From Acidobacteriota bacterium (GTDB lineage: Bacteria > Acidobacteriota > Terriglobia > Bryobacterales > Bryobacteraceae), in NCBI GenBank assembly GCA_016185425.1, contig JACPNQ010000032.1, forward strand, positions 102,687 to 166,686: DNA of 64,000 nucleotides. Direction: 5' to 3'. The notes under the pieces are model-generated. The model searched no databases, had not been told where the DNA came from, and saw nothing but the letters and a program-made list of their open reading frames with translations. Position 1 is the stretch's first letter; every line of letters begins with the position of its first letter. Below, in pieces: positions 32,143 to 41,938 of the stretch. Both the position numbers and the translations under genes were made by a program.

Positions 32143-34104
32143 ATGTTCCCGCTCCTGCTCGCTGCGTTTCTCGATACCTATTCCTTCGTCGATATCGAAG
32201 CCGTCCGCGCGACCGGCGCACCGTCATCCTTCGTGCGGACCGCGACGATTCCCGCGAACATCCCGACCCACGCCTGCGACATTCTGATCGCCGGTGCGGG
32301 TATGGGCGGACTCGGCGCCGCTCTTCGCGCGGCTGAACGCGGCCATCAGGTCTGCCTGACGGAGGAAGCCTCGTGGCTCGGGGGCCAGGCTATCGCGGCC
32401 GGCGTCTCCGCGCTCGACGAGAACAAGTTCATCGAGATGACCGGCGGCCCGCGCCTCTATAACGAGTTCCGCCGCCGCATCCGCGAACACTACAAGCGCG
32501 CCTACAAGCCCCACCACCCCACTGACAACTTCAATCCGGGCGGCTGCTATGTCTCCAGCCTCTGCTTCGAACCCAAAGTTGGCGCGCACATCCTGGAGGA
32601 GATGATCAAGCCCCACCGCAACATCCTCCTCTTCCGCCGCACCCGTATCCTCGATCTGGAACGAGAGGGCAACACCATCACCGCCGCGCTTGCCTGGAAC
32701 ATCGACCGCCAGCAGGCCGTGAAGCTCCTCCCCAAGTTCGTCCTCGACGCCACCGAGATGGGCGATCTGTTGCCTCTCGCGAAGACTCCCTACACTGTCG
32801 GCTCCGAACCCAGGTCAGTGACCGATGAGCCTCACGCCGCGGAAGCCGCCAATCCCGCGTGCGTCCAAAGCTTCACCTATCCGTTCATCATCGAGCATCG
32901 CCCCGGCGAGTCGCACACCATCGCCAAGCCGGACGATTTCGAAAAGATCCGCGACCATCAGCCTTTCGGTTTCGTCATGAAATACCCCGAAGAGTTCGGT
33001 TGGCGCGGCCGCTTTGAATACTCCATGTTCGGGGACGATCCGCCCATCCCTAACAACATGTCGCCGCGGCCGTTCTTCTCCTGGCGCCGCGTCTTCAACG
33101 CCTCCGCCTACCCGGGCAAACACACCGACCTCGCCTTGATGAACTGGCCGCGCCAGGACTATCACGATGAGTCCGTCCTCGACCGCACACCCGAAGACAC
33201 CGCGCGTGTTCTCCAGAACGCGAAGAAGGTGTCGATGGCATTTCTCTACTGGCTGCAGAACGACCGGAAAACACCGGGCTTCAAGCTGCGGCCCGATGAG
33301 ATGGGAACGCAGGACGGCCTCTCCCAAATGCCCTACATCCGTGAGTCCCGCCGCATCCAGGCGCAGGGCATGGTCCGCGAACAGGACATCGTCTTCGAAA
33401 ACAGTCCCCGCGCCCGCGCCGTCCATTTTCCCGACTCCATTGGCACCGGCTTCTACATGGTCGACATCCATCCCTGCGGCGCGAACGAGAAGGGCCGCAT
33501 GATGATGCCGAAGCCGTTCCAGATCCCGATGTCCGCGCTACTACCGAAGGACCTGACCAACTTCCTCCCGGCATCGAAAAACCTCGGCGTCACGCACCTC
33601 ACCAACGGCGCCTACCGCCTCCATCCCATCGAGTGGAACATCGGGGAAGCGGCCGCCGTCATCGCCAGCCTCCGTCTGAAGACTGGCCAGTCGCCGGCCG
33701 GCCCGGTGCAATCGGAACTCGCGCACGCCGGTGTGCAGATCTTCTGGTTCGACGATCTACCGGAGACGCACCCCGGCTTCGCCGCCATCCAGATGGCGGC
33801 GATCAAGGGCTGGTACCCGGTGCGCTACGACGACCTGCACGCCTCCCCGGATTCTCCCATCACCCGCAACGAAGCGGCCCGCGCCATCGCGGCAATCTAC
33901 AATCTGCCGGGTGACCCGGTGAAGGCGGTGGTCGAGAAAGGCTGGATGGCCGTCGACCACCGCAACTGGTTCCACGGCGATCTGCCCCTCTACTGGACCG
34001 ACCTCCGGCATAAGGACCTGGTCCCAACGAATCCCAAGTCCACCGGGCCGGTCACCCGTTCGGCGTTCTTCCAAATTACTGCTTCTTCTCCGTCCCTTCG
34101 ATAA
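32143..34104 (+). CDS. Exported FAD-dependent oxidoreductase (FAD_oxidored family)
   Basis: A 653-residue flavoprotein with a Rossmann GAGMGGLGAALRAAERG motif at about 51-67 after a hydrophobic N-terminus (MFPLLLAAFLDTYSFV) that may be a short signal peptide. WLGGQAIAAGVSALDE and DATEMGDLL are typical of the FAD_oxidored group found in Planctomycetes and Acidobacteria. The C-terminal THLTNGAYRLHPIEWNIGEAAAVIAS region closes the FAD site. The substrate is unknown; related proteins are often next to polysaccharide genes. The 3' end overlaps the convergent aldolase gene by 29 bp. Confidence 0.8.
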   Translation: MFPLLLAAFLDTYSFVDIEAVRATGAPSSFVRTATIPANIPTHACDILIAGAGMGGLGAALRAAERGHQVCLTEEASWLGGQAIAAGVSALDENKFIEMTGGPRLYNEFRRRIREHYKRAYKPHHPTDNFNPGGCYVSSLCFEPKVGAHILEEMIKPHRNILLFRRTRILDLEREGNTITAALAWNIDRQQAVKLLPKFVLDATEMGDLLPLAKTPYTVGSEPRSVTDEPHAAEAANPACVQSFTYPFIIEHRPGESHTIAKPDDFEKIRDHQPFGFVMKYPEEFGWRGRFEYSMFGDDPPIPNNMSPRPFFSWRRVFNASAYPGKHTDLALMNWPRQDYHDESVLDRTPEDTARVLQNAKKVSMAFLYWLQNDRKTPGFKLRPDEMGTQDGLSQMPYIRESRRIQAQGMVREQDIVFENSPRARAVHFPDSIGTGFYMVDIHPCGANEKGRMMMPKPFQIPMSALLPKDLTNFLPASKNLGVTHLTNGAYRLHPIEWNIGEAAAVIASLRLKTGQSPAGPVQSELAHAGVQIFWFDDLPETHPGFAAIQMAAIKGWYPVRYDDLHASPDSPITRNEAARAIAAIYNLPGDPVKAVVEKGWMAVDHRNWFHGDLPLYWTDLRHKDLVPTNPKSTGPVTRSAFFQITASSPSLR

Positions 34105-34909
34105 CGGCGACACCCTTCGGCGCGCCTTCATTCGCGCCGCCCAATGTGACTTTCGCGCCCTGCCGCAACAGCGACGTCTCTCCTGGTCCCTGGAAGAAGT
34201 GATAGCCCGGCCGATCCTTCCAAGCCAGCGGCCCCGCCAGGATCTTGTGGTGCGAGAGCACCGCGTCCTTGATCTTCGTCACCAGCGCCTCATACTCCGG
34301 CTGACCCTGCTTGTACCCAGAAAAACTCCCGAGATCCGTGCTCGCCACGAACACGACGTCCACGCCCGGAATCGCCGCAATTTTATCGGCAATCTCCACG
34401 CCGGCCGGTGATTCAATCATCGCGACGATCATGACATTCGCGTTCGCCTGCTGCCGGTAATCCGCCCCCCACAACGTGCCATACTGCCCGCCACCCTGGC
34501 TGCGTTTCCCGATCGGCGGATACTTGGCGAACTTCACCGCGTTATGGACCTTCTCCAGCGACTCCACCATCGGGATGATGATCCCGACCGCGCCAATATC
34601 GGTCGCCTTCTGAATGTCGCCTTCGTTCGCATCCGGCACGCGGATAAACGGCATCGCCGCCGCGCCGCGGCAGGCGTATATCATCCTCGCCACTTCCGCG
34701 TAAGTCAGCGGGCTATGTTGCATCTCAATCCAGGTAAAGTCAAATCCGCTCCCCGCCATCGCACAATAAATGTCCGGGTCGGACGACGAAACGGTCCCGC
34801 CTACAACCTGTTTTCCCTGCGCCAGCTTCGTCTTCACCGTGTTGAAAATCCGCGGCTGCTGCGCGATCGCCGCGCCCGCCAGCAACAACCCAACTGCAAG
34901 TAATCTCAT
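34076..34909 (-). CDS. HpcH/HpaI family aldolase with an export signal
   Basis: A 277-residue member of the HpcH/HpaI aldolase family (pyruvate-type class II aldolases). Recognisable parts are WIEMQHSPLTY, AVGIIIPMVESLEKV, MIVAMIESPAGV and FVASTDLGSFSG, which carry the metal-binding Glu and Asp and the catalytic His/Arg positions. The N-terminus MRLLAVGLLLAGAAIAQ is a clear signal peptide, unusual for a family that normally works in the cytoplasm. The downstream gene is convergent and overlaps by 29 bp. What substrate it would cleave outside the inner membrane is not known. Confidence 0.82.
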   Translation of the reverse strand: MRLLAVGLLLAGAAIAQQPRIFNTVKTKLAQGKQVVGGTVSSSDPDIYCAMAGSGFDFTWIEMQHSPLTYAEVARMIYACRGAAAMPFIRVPDANEGDIQKATDIGAVGIIIPMVESLEKVHNAVKFAKYPPIGKRSQGGGQYGTLWGADYRQQANANVMIVAMIESPAGVEIADKIAAIPGVDVVFVASTDLGSFSGYKQGQPEYEALVTKIKDAVLSHHKILAGPLAWKDRPGYHFFQGPGETSLLRQGAKVTLGGANEGAPKGVAVIEGTEKKQ

Positions 34910-35045
34910 TCGTGATCTCCTCGAAATCTGAATCCGGGAACAAGCATACAGCGAACCGCACCTGCATTACCACATCGTCCGGCAACTCACGATAGACTGG
35001 GGCAAAGTCCAACGTTCCAATGGGTACACGGCTATTCCGCCTCAA

Positions 35046-37364
35046 ATGAAGACGCCAATCCAGAACGATCCGGCGGCCATCGCAGATCCCGGTGATTCCG
35101 CGTTTCTTTCCCAGTTACTCGACGCCGTCCAACACTCCATCATCGCCATCAATCGCGATGAAGCTGTGACCTATTGGAACGGCTCCGCCACACGGCTCTA
35201 CGGCTACACGCGCGACGAAGCGCTTGGCAGCAATATCATGATGCTCACAGCGGCTGGCTCTGAGGAGACAGCCCGCGCGATTATCGATTCCGTTTGGAAC
35301 GGGCAGCCATGGTCCGGCGAGTACGATGTGAGCCATCGCGACGGCGGCAGCGTCCACGCCCGCATACAGCTATTTCCGATCTTCGGCGCCGGTCATGAGG
35401 TAAGCGGGATCATCGGCGTATCGGAAGATATCTCCGCGGAAGCCGCAGCCCGCGACACGCTCGCGAAGACGCAAGAGCGCTTTGAACTTCTTGCCCGCTC
35501 GACATCGGACGCGATGTGGGATTGGGACGTGGAAACCGATACCGTCTGGGCCAATTCCGCCTATGAAGCCCTCGTCGGCCCTCGTGTACCCGGTAAGTCC
35601 GCCAAAGACACTTGGCTTGCGCGTGTGCACGAAGAGGACCGCCCGCCGCTTCTGAGCCGCTCCAGCACCGCGACGACATTTCGCAACGAGTACCGTTTCC
35701 TCAACTATGCCACCAACCAGTACGCGCGCATTCTGGACCGCGGTTTCCTGTTTCGCGACGAATCCGGCAAACTCACTCGCGTTATCGGCGCGATGACGGA
35801 TATCAGCCACCTGAAAAGCATCGAACAAGCGTACAGGGAAAGCGAGGAGCGCTTTCGCCGGATATTTGAGCAATCTCCGCTCGGCATCGCCATCACCGGC
35901 CCCACAGGGAGTATCGTTCAGACCAATGCTGCTTATCGGACGATGCTCGGTTATAGCGCCGAGGAGCTCACGGGCCGGAACGTCCTCGACATCACTCACG
36001 CCGACGACCGCGATCCGTGCGCGCGCGGCATCAATGAGTTGTTTACGCTCGATCAACCGCTTGTGCGGATTGAAAAGCGGTACGTTCGCAAAGACGGCTC
36101 CATCGTCTGGGCGGCGATCACCGCTACCATTCTTCCCCCGCGTGACGGGTTTCCAAAACTGGGACTGGCCTTGGTGGAGGACATCTCCGACCAACGCCGC
36201 GTCGGTGAGGAGCTGGCCGCCGCCAAGGCGAAAGCCGAATCGGCGATGGGCGCCAAAATGCGGTTTCTGGCCCAAATCAGCCATGAAATTCGCTCTCCGA
36301 TGGCCGGCGTGCTGGGGATGCTGGAATTGCTCGATGGCACGCTGCTCGACGCGGAACAGCGCGAGCAGGTCAGTTCCGCCCGCCAGGCGGCCACATCTCT
36401 GCTGGGAATGCTTGAGGAGATTCTCGACCTGACGCGCCTCGACCAGCAGCGTCTCGCGCTTCGTTATGGCCCTTACTCGCCGTCGCAACTCGTGCACGAA
36501 GTGGCAGCGCTCTACCGGGCGAAGGCAGCCACGAAAAACCTTACGTTCACCGTCGACGCAAGTCGTGGTGTCCCGGCACAGCACATCGCCGATCCGGCGC
36601 GCGTCCGTCAGATTCTGATCAACCTGATCGACAATGCCGTGAAATTTACCTCCAAGGGGAGCGTCGCGGTCACCGTTTCCCCCGCCGTGAATGTGATCCA
36701 ATTTGTCGTCGATGACACCGGCGCCGGCATTCCGATGGAGAGCATCGATTCGGTGTTCGAGACCTTTTCCGCCATCTCCGCGCATACCAGCGCCAGCGTG
36801 GGCGGGACCGGCCTGGGTCTTGCGATCTCACAACGGCTCGCCCGGCTGATGGGAGGCGATCTCACCGTCACCAGCAGCGTGGGAAGGGGATCCCGGTTCG
36901 TCCTCAGTCTGCCCGCCGATTCGTCGGCGGAGTCCACGTATTCCCCTCCAGACACGCTTGCCATCCGTGCCCGCTTCCCGGGCCGCCGGATCCTTGTCGT
37001 CGAGGACAACCATATCAATCAGCGTGTCGCCGCCGGACTTCTCCGCCGGCTTGAATGTCAGGTCGATGTCGCGAGCACCGGTGTTGAGGCGTTGCAGATG
37101 GCGCTGCCCGCGAACTACGACGCCATTTTCATGGATGCCATGATGCCGATCATGGATGGCTTTGAAACCACCGCCGAACTCCGCCGCCGCGAACCCACAG
37201 GCCGCCGCGTGCCTATTATCGGCCTCACAGCACTTGCCAGCGAAGAAGACCGCGAGCGCTGCCTGGCCGCCGGAATGGACGACTACATCTCGAAGCCTAC
37301 CAACTTTCAAACGCTGGAATCCGTTCTCGTGCGCTGGCTTTCGGCCGATTCCGAAGTACGATAG
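35046..37364 (+). CDS. Hybrid sensor histidine kinase with three PAS domains and a receiver
   Basis: A 772-residue soluble kinase. Order: PAS 1 (about 20-135), PAS 2 (about 146-265), PAS 3 (about 275-395), HisKA with the phospho-accepting His413 in QISHEIRSP, HATPase (about 515-635: N box NLIDNAVKFTSKG, G1 DDTGAGIP, G2 GGTGLGLAIS), and a receiver with Asp697 in FMDAMMP and the conserved Lys in YISKP. No membrane helix is present, so the PAS domains sense a cytoplasmic cue. There is no adjacent response regulator with an output domain; phosphotransfer probably goes to the fused receiver and on to a separate partner. Confidence 0.93.
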   Translation: MKTPIQNDPAAIADPGDSAFLSQLLDAVQHSIIAINRDEAVTYWNGSATRLYGYTRDEALGSNIMMLTAAGSEETARAIIDSVWNGQPWSGEYDVSHRDGGSVHARIQLFPIFGAGHEVSGIIGVSEDISAEAAARDTLAKTQERFELLARSTSDAMWDWDVETDTVWANSAYEALVGPRVPGKSAKDTWLARVHEEDRPPLLSRSSTATTFRNEYRFLNYATNQYARILDRGFLFRDESGKLTRVIGAMTDISHLKSIEQAYRESEERFRRIFEQSPLGIAITGPTGSIVQTNAAYRTMLGYSAEELTGRNVLDITHADDRDPCARGINELFTLDQPLVRIEKRYVRKDGSIVWAAITATILPPRDGFPKLGLALVEDISDQRRVGEELAAAKAKAESAMGAKMRFLAQISHEIRSPMAGVLGMLELLDGTLLDAEQREQVSSARQAATSLLGMLEEILDLTRLDQQRLALRYGPYSPSQLVHEVAALYRAKAATKNLTFTVDASRGVPAQHIADPARVRQILINLIDNAVKFTSKGSVAVTVSPAVNVIQFVVDDTGAGIPMESIDSVFETFSAISAHTSASVGGTGLGLAISQRLARLMGGDLTVTSSVGRGSRFVLSLPADSSAESTYSPPDTLAIRARFPGRRILVVEDNHINQRVAAGLLRRLECQVDVASTGVEALQMALPANYDAIFMDAMMPIMDGFETTAELRRREPTGRRVPIIGLTALASEEDRERCLAAGMDDYISKPTNFQTLESVLVRWLSADSEVR

Positions 37365-37370
37365 TCTCCG

Positions 37371-38423
37371 ATGCGCTTCCCGCTCCTCGCCGCTCTGCTC
37401 TCAATACCAGCGTTCGCCCAGTCTCCCAACGACCTCGAAGCCGTCGTCGCCACACCGCTCGGCGTCATCCGTTTCGAGTTCGCTCCCGACAAAGCGCCCA
37501 AGCACGTCAGCGAGTTCATCGCTCGCGCCCGCGCCGGATACTACAACGGCAGTGCCTTCCATCGCGCCGTCGCCAACGGCATCATTCAAGGCGGTGACCC
37601 GCTGCTTAAGAACCCCAAAACGCCCAAGAACCTTTGGGGCACCGGCGGCCTGAATCTGCTGGCCGGCAACTACTCCGGCATGAAGCACGAGCGGGGCGTC
37701 GTCTCCACCGTTCGCATCCCTAACAAGCCCAACTCCGACGGCGCGCAGTTCTTCATCTGTGTTTCCGCGCAGCCTCCCCTTGACGGCCAGTTCTCCGCCT
37801 TCGGCCGCGTCACGGAGGGCATGGACGTAGTCGAAAGGATCTCTCAGGTTCCCACTGGCGAAAACGGTTTCACCGACACGCCCGTCCGGATCGAGAAACT
37901 GACGATCGAGCCCAAGAAGCTCGAACCCTATCTCAACACTCCGGCCGGCCAGCTTCGCCGCACCGTCAAACTCCCCACCACGCTTGGCGTCATCGAGATT
38001 ACACTGGAGCCCGATTGGGCGCCCAACCATGTGCGGGCGTTTCTGAAGCTCCTCGAAACCGGCTGGTACAACGGCACGGCATTTCACCGCATCGTGAAGG
38101 AGTTCGTCGTGCAGGGCGGCATGGGCCACACACGCCCCAACGGCGCGCCGCATAACGCCGACCGCTGGGTGCACAATCTGAAAGGAGAATTCCGTGACGA
38201 CGTGAAGCATGTTCGTGGCATCGTCTCCATGGCCCGCGGCGATGACCCCGACTCCGCTACCACGTCGTTCTTCTTAATGCTCGGGCCCGCCCCGCATCTC
38301 GACGGCAAGTACTCCGCCTTCGGGCGAATTACCGGCGGAATGGAAGTACTGGAGGCCTTCGAGAAGGAAGAAGTAGATGGCGAATCTCCAAAGCGGCGCC
38401 TGGAGATTCTGCCATCGAAGTAA
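37371..38423 (+). CDS. Exported tandem cyclophilin-type peptidyl-prolyl isomerase
   Basis: A 350-residue protein with a signal peptide (MRFPLLAALLSIPAFAQ) and two complete cyclophilin domains (about 22-180 and 195-345). Each contains the FHR and GAQFFI- or TTSFFL-type active-site segments (SAFHRAVANGIIQGGD ... DGAQFFICVS; TAFHRIVKEFVVQGG ... ATTSFFLMLG) and the LDG(Q/K)(F/Y)SAFGR signature. It probably catalyses proline isomerisation in periplasmic folding. Two fused cyclophilin domains in one chain are uncommon. It ends one base before the convergent ndk gene. Confidence 0.9.
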   Translation: MRFPLLAALLSIPAFAQSPNDLEAVVATPLGVIRFEFAPDKAPKHVSEFIARARAGYYNGSAFHRAVANGIIQGGDPLLKNPKTPKNLWGTGGLNLLAGNYSGMKHERGVVSTVRIPNKPNSDGAQFFICVSAQPPLDGQFSAFGRVTEGMDVVERISQVPTGENGFTDTPVRIEKLTIEPKKLEPYLNTPAGQLRRTVKLPTTLGVIEITLEPDWAPNHVRAFLKLLETGWYNGTAFHRIVKEFVVQGGMGHTRPNGAPHNADRWVHNLKGEFRDDVKHVRGIVSMARGDDPDSATTSFFLMLGPAPHLDGKYSAFGRITGGMEVLEAFEKEEVDGESPKRRLEILPSK

Positions 38424-38843
38424 CTACAGTAACTCAGAAGCCGAAAAGTAATAGACGGTCTCAACCGCCGCGGTCTCGGGAGCGTCCGATCCGTGCGAAC
38501 AGTTGCGCTCGATCGACTCCGCGAAGCGTTTGCGAACCGTCCCCTCCGCCGCGTTGGCCGGATTCGTCGCGCCCATCACATCGCGCCAGGACTTGATCGC
38601 GTCTTCCTTCTCAAGGACCAATAAAATCGACGGCCCTTCGGTCATGAACTTCACTAGAGACCCAAAGAACGGCCGCTCGCGATGCACCGCGTAAAAGCCC
38701 TCCGCTTCCTTCAGCGCGATGTGGTGCTTCTTCATCGCAACGATCCGGAAACCGTTCTCTTCAATCATGGAGATGATCTGCCCGCTGATCCCACGCGCCA
38801 CGGCGTCGGGCTTAATCATCGCAAATGTACGTTCCAATGCCAT
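38424..38843 (-). CDS. ndk: Nucleoside-diphosphate kinase
   Basis: A 139-residue Ndk that moves the gamma-phosphate between nucleoside triphosphates and diphosphates. ERTFAMIKPDAVARG at the N-terminus, the MGATNPANAAEGTVRKRF segment and the catalytic His in ERNCSHGSDAPETA are intact. It is third in the order sucC-sucD-ndk (7 bp gap), a logical grouping because succinyl-CoA synthetase makes the ATP or GTP that Ndk exchanges. Confidence 0.97.
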   Translation of the reverse strand: MALERTFAMIKPDAVARGISGQIISMIEENGFRIVAMKKHHIALKEAEGFYAVHRERPFFGSLVKFMTEGPSILLVLEKEDAIKSWRDVMGATNPANAAEGTVRKRFAESIERNCSHGSDAPETAAVETVYYFSASELL

Positions 38844-38849
38844 AATTCC

Positions 38850-39722
38850 TTAACTTGAAAGTCTTTCCTTGATTTTCTGGCCGATATCGGCCGGTGTACT
38901 GCAAACTGTAATTCCGGCAGCTTCCATCGCCGCCATCTTGTCCGACGCCTTGCCGCTTCCGCCGGCGACAATCGCGCCGGCATGGCCCATCCGCCGTCCG
39001 GGCGGCGCCGTCTGGCCCGCGATGAAGCCGACAACGGGCTTCTTCACGTTGTCCTTAATCCACGCCGCCGCGATCTCTTCGTTATTTCCGCCGATTTCGC
39101 CGATCATCACGATTGCGTGCGTGTCCGGGTCGTCGTTAAATAACTGAATCGCGTCGAGGTGCGTCGTGCCGATAATGGGGTCGCCGCCGATGCCGATACA
39201 GGTCGATTGCCCTATCCCCAACGCAGTAAGTTGCCCCACGGCTTCGTAAGTCAGCGTCCCGGAACGACTAACTACGCCGACATGCCCTCGTAAGTGAATA
39301 TGACCGGGCATGATACCGATCCGGCACTCGTCCGGAGTAATGATGCCGGGGCAGTTAGGACCAATTAGTCTCGACTTACGGCCTTGCAAGAACTGCCGCG
39401 CCGCGATCATGTCGCGCACCGGAATGCCCTCGGTGATGCAGACGATCAATTCGATCCCGGCGCCGGCGGCTTCCATAATCGCATCGGCCGCGAATGGCGG
39501 GGGGACGAAGATCACCGAAGCATTCGCCCCGGTCGCTTTCACCGCCGCGTCGACGGTGTCAAACACCGGCCGGTCGAGATGCTTCGTTCCACCCTTGCCC
39601 GGTGTAACTCCGCCAACGACATTTGTCTTGTAGTTAATCGACTGCGTCGCGTGAAAGGTGCCCTGCGCACCGGTGTAACCCTGCACCAGCAGGCGCGTTT
39701 CTTTATTGACTAATACGCTCAT
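38850..39722 (-). CDS. sucD: Succinyl-CoA synthetase alpha subunit
   Basis: A 290-residue alpha subunit with the N-terminal CoA-binding domain (TRLLVQGYTGAQGTFHATQSI, VTPGKGG), RLIGPNCPGIITPDE, and the phosphohistidine loop GRRMGHAGAIV. It works with SucC in the citric-acid cycle to make ATP or GTP from succinyl-CoA. The ATG overlaps the sucC stop (ATGA). Confidence 0.97.
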   Translation of the reverse strand: MSVLVNKETRLLVQGYTGAQGTFHATQSINYKTNVVGGVTPGKGGTKHLDRPVFDTVDAAVKATGANASVIFVPPPFAADAIMEAAGAGIELIVCITEGIPVRDMIAARQFLQGRKSRLIGPNCPGIITPDECRIGIMPGHIHLRGHVGVVSRSGTLTYEAVGQLTALGIGQSTCIGIGGDPIIGTTHLDAIQLFNDDPDTHAIVMIGEIGGNNEEIAAAWIKDNVKKPVVGFIAGQTAPPGRRMGHAGAIVAGGSGKASDKMAAMEAAGITVCSTPADIGQKIKERLSS

Positions 39723-40876
39723 TGGGCTGCCTTGACCACCTTTTCCGCCGCGTCCTTCATTCCATCGGCCACCGGGAAGTTAAAGCCGGATTCCCGGATA
39801 ATCTTCTTCCCTTCCTCGACATTCGTGCCTTCCATGCGGATCACCACCGGAATGCCGATACCCAGTTCCCGCGCGGCGTTTACGACACCGGTCGCCAGGA
39901 TGTCGCAACGCAGGATGCCGCCAAAAATGTTAATCAACACGGCTTTCACAGCCGTATCGGAAAGCAGAATGCGGAATGCGTTCTTGATCTGCTCCTCATT
40001 CGCGCCGCCGCCGACATCCAGGAAGTTCGCCGGCTCGCCGCCCGCGTATTTGATGATGTCCATCGTCGCCATCGCCAGGCCCGCTCCATTCACCATGCAG
40101 GCGATGTTGCCATCGAGCTTGATGTAGTTCAGCGAGAACTTCGACGCTTCCACTTCCAGCGGATCTTCTTCTTCCATGTCCCGCAGGTCCACAAAGTCCG
40201 GGTGCCGGTAGAGCGCGTTGTCGTCGATGTTGATCTTCGCATCGAGCGCCATCACGCGGCCGTCTTTGAGCAGGATGAACGGGTTGATCTCGGCCAACGA
40301 CGCGTCCGAATCATCATAGGCCTTCGCCAGCGCAATCATCGCCTTCGCCGCCGCGTTCACGCTGGCTGCCGGAAGGCCAATTCCGAATGCCAGGTTGCGC
40401 GCCTGAAAACCCTGCAGGCCGATGCCCGGCTCGATCGTCTCCTTCAGGATCTTTTCCGGCGTGTGATGAGCCACTTCCTCGATCTCCATGCCGCCTTCCG
40501 AAGACGCCATAAAAACGTTCTTGCCCGTCACGCGATCAAGCGTGATCCCGAGGTATAACTCCTTCTCGATCGGCAGCGCTTCTTCAATCAGCAGCCGCCG
40601 CACCGTCTGCCCCTGCGGCCCCGTCTGATGAGTTACAAGCTGCATCCCAAGTATCTTCTTCGAGGCCTCGACGGCATCATCCACCGTCTTGCAGACCTTC
40701 ACGCCGCCGCCCTTCCCGCGGCCCCCGGCATGTATCTGCGCCTTCACAACCACGAAGCCGCCTAACTCCTTGGCCGCGGCTTCGGCCTCTTGAACGGTAA
40801 AGGCGACTCTACTCTTCGGCACCGGTACACCGTACCGCGCCAGAATCGCCTTTCCTTGGTACTCGTGGATTTTCAT
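39719..40876 (-). CDS. sucC: Succinyl-CoA synthetase beta subunit
   Basis: A 385-residue ATP-grasp protein beginning MKIHEYQGKAILARYGVPVP, with GGRGKGGGVKVCK, the nucleotide-binding ALDAKINIDDNALYR and the C-terminal DVGGGANEEQI and INIFGGILRCD motifs. The ATG at 40876 was chosen at the family-typical start; the frame is open far upstream over the divergent trpD gene. Only 24 bp separate it from the trpD start, so both promoters overlap. No strong ribosome-binding site is evident. Confidence 0.97.
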   Translation of the reverse strand: MKIHEYQGKAILARYGVPVPKSRVAFTVQEAEAAAKELGGFVVVKAQIHAGGRGKGGGVKVCKTVDDAVEASKKILGMQLVTHQTGPQGQTVRRLLIEEALPIEKELYLGITLDRVTGKNVFMASSEGGMEIEEVAHHTPEKILKETIEPGIGLQGFQARNLAFGIGLPAASVNAAAKAMIALAKAYDDSDASLAEINPFILLKDGRVMALDAKINIDDNALYRHPDFVDLRDMEEEDPLEVEASKFSLNYIKLDGNIACMVNGAGLAMATMDIIKYAGGEPANFLDVGGGANEEQIKNAFRILLSDTAVKAVLINIFGGILRCDILATGVVNAARELGIGIPVVIRMEGTNVEEGKKIIRESGFNFPVADGMKDAAEKVVKAAQ

Positions 40877-40900
40877 ACGATAAACTGTCAGTCTACCATC

Positions 40901-41938
40901 GTGCCTGATTCCGACTCGCGTTTTTTGCCGCTTTTGCACCAACTTATCCGCGATGAACCGTTCCACGCCGAGCACGCCGAACAGGCCATGCGGCTCATCC
41001 TTTCCGGCGCCGTTTCCCCGGTTCACCTCGCGGCGTTTGTCGTGCTCCTGCCCCCGCGCAAAGTGCAGGCTGGCGTCCTCGCCGGGTTCGCCCGCGCCAT
41101 GCGGGAAGAGATGATTCCGGTCAACCCCGGTCTGGGGCCCGTGCTCGATACCTGCGGTACGGGCGGCGATGAGCTCAACACGTTCAACATCTCGACTGCC
41201 GCGGCCTTCGTGGTCGCCGGCGCAGGCGTGAAAGTTGCAAAGCACGGCAACCGCTCGGCGAGCTCGATGTGCGGCAGCGCCGATGTCCTGGAAGCGCTTG
41301 GCGTCAAGATCGATCTGACGGCCGCGCAGATGGGCGCGAGCATTCAGGAAGTTGGTATCGGCTTCCTGTTCGCGCCGATGTTGCATCCGGCGTTGCGCCA
41401 CGCCGCGCCGGTGCGGTCGGAGCTGAAGATCCGCACGGTATTTAATTTGATGGGACCGTTGGCGAACCCCGCCAACGCGCAGGCCCAGCTCATCGGTGTG
41501 CCTTCGGAAGGCATCGGCGAAGAAATGGCCGGCGCGCTCGCGCTGCTGGACGAGGGCCGGCAGTTCCTCGTCCATGGCTCTGACGGGCTCGACGAAATCA
41601 CCCTCACTGGCACCACGACGGTCTGGCGCGTCGAAAATGGCAACTACCAGAAGGAGTTTTGGCAGCCACGCGATTTCGGGTTGCCGCGCGCATCGCTGGA
41701 CGATCTTCGCGGCGGCGATCGCTCCGCCAACGCTGCCATTACACGCGAAATTCTCGGCGGCGCCGAAGGCCCCAAGCGCGACATCGTCGTCATGAATGCG
41801 GCCGCGGGACTGTTGGTTATTCGGGCCGCGGCTGACTTTGAAACTGCTATCCATATGGCCCAGACATCCATCGATTCCGGCGCCGCTCTCGCCAAACTCG
41901 ATGCGATGGCGGCGTTCTCGCAGCGCGCCAATGCCTAG
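40901..41938 (+). CDS. trpD: Anthranilate phosphoribosyltransferase
   Basis: A 345-residue TrpD that joins anthranilate and PRPP in tryptophan synthesis. Signatures: DTCGTGGDELNTFNIST, KHGNRSASSMCGSADVLEALG, FLFAPMLHPALRH and IRTVFNLMGPLANPA. The GTG at 40901 fits the family N-terminus best; an open frame extends upstream over sucC but would be implausible coding. No other trp genes are present. The stop overlaps the start of the CDP-alcohol phosphotransferase by 8 bp. Confidence 0.93.
   Translation: MPDSDSRFLPLLHQLIRDEPFHAEHAEQAMRLILSGAVSPVHLAAFVVLLPPRKVQAGVLAGFARAMREEMIPVNPGLGPVLDTCGTGGDELNTFNISTAAAFVVAGAGVKVAKHGNRSASSMCGSADVLEALGVKIDLTAAQMGASIQEVGIGFLFAPMLHPALRHAAPVRSELKIRTVFNLMGPLANPANAQAQLIGVPSEGIGEEMAGALALLDEGRQFLVHGSDGLDEITLTGTTTVWRVENGNYQKEFWQPRDFGLPRASLDDLRGGDRSANAAITREILGGAEGPKRDIVVMNAAAGLLVIRAAADFETAIHMAQTSIDSGAALAKLDAMAAFSQRANA

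Noticed and set aside
35370..36785. A 471-codon minus-strand frame
   Set aside because: Antisense to the PAS and kinase domains, which carry unmistakable catalytic motifs.
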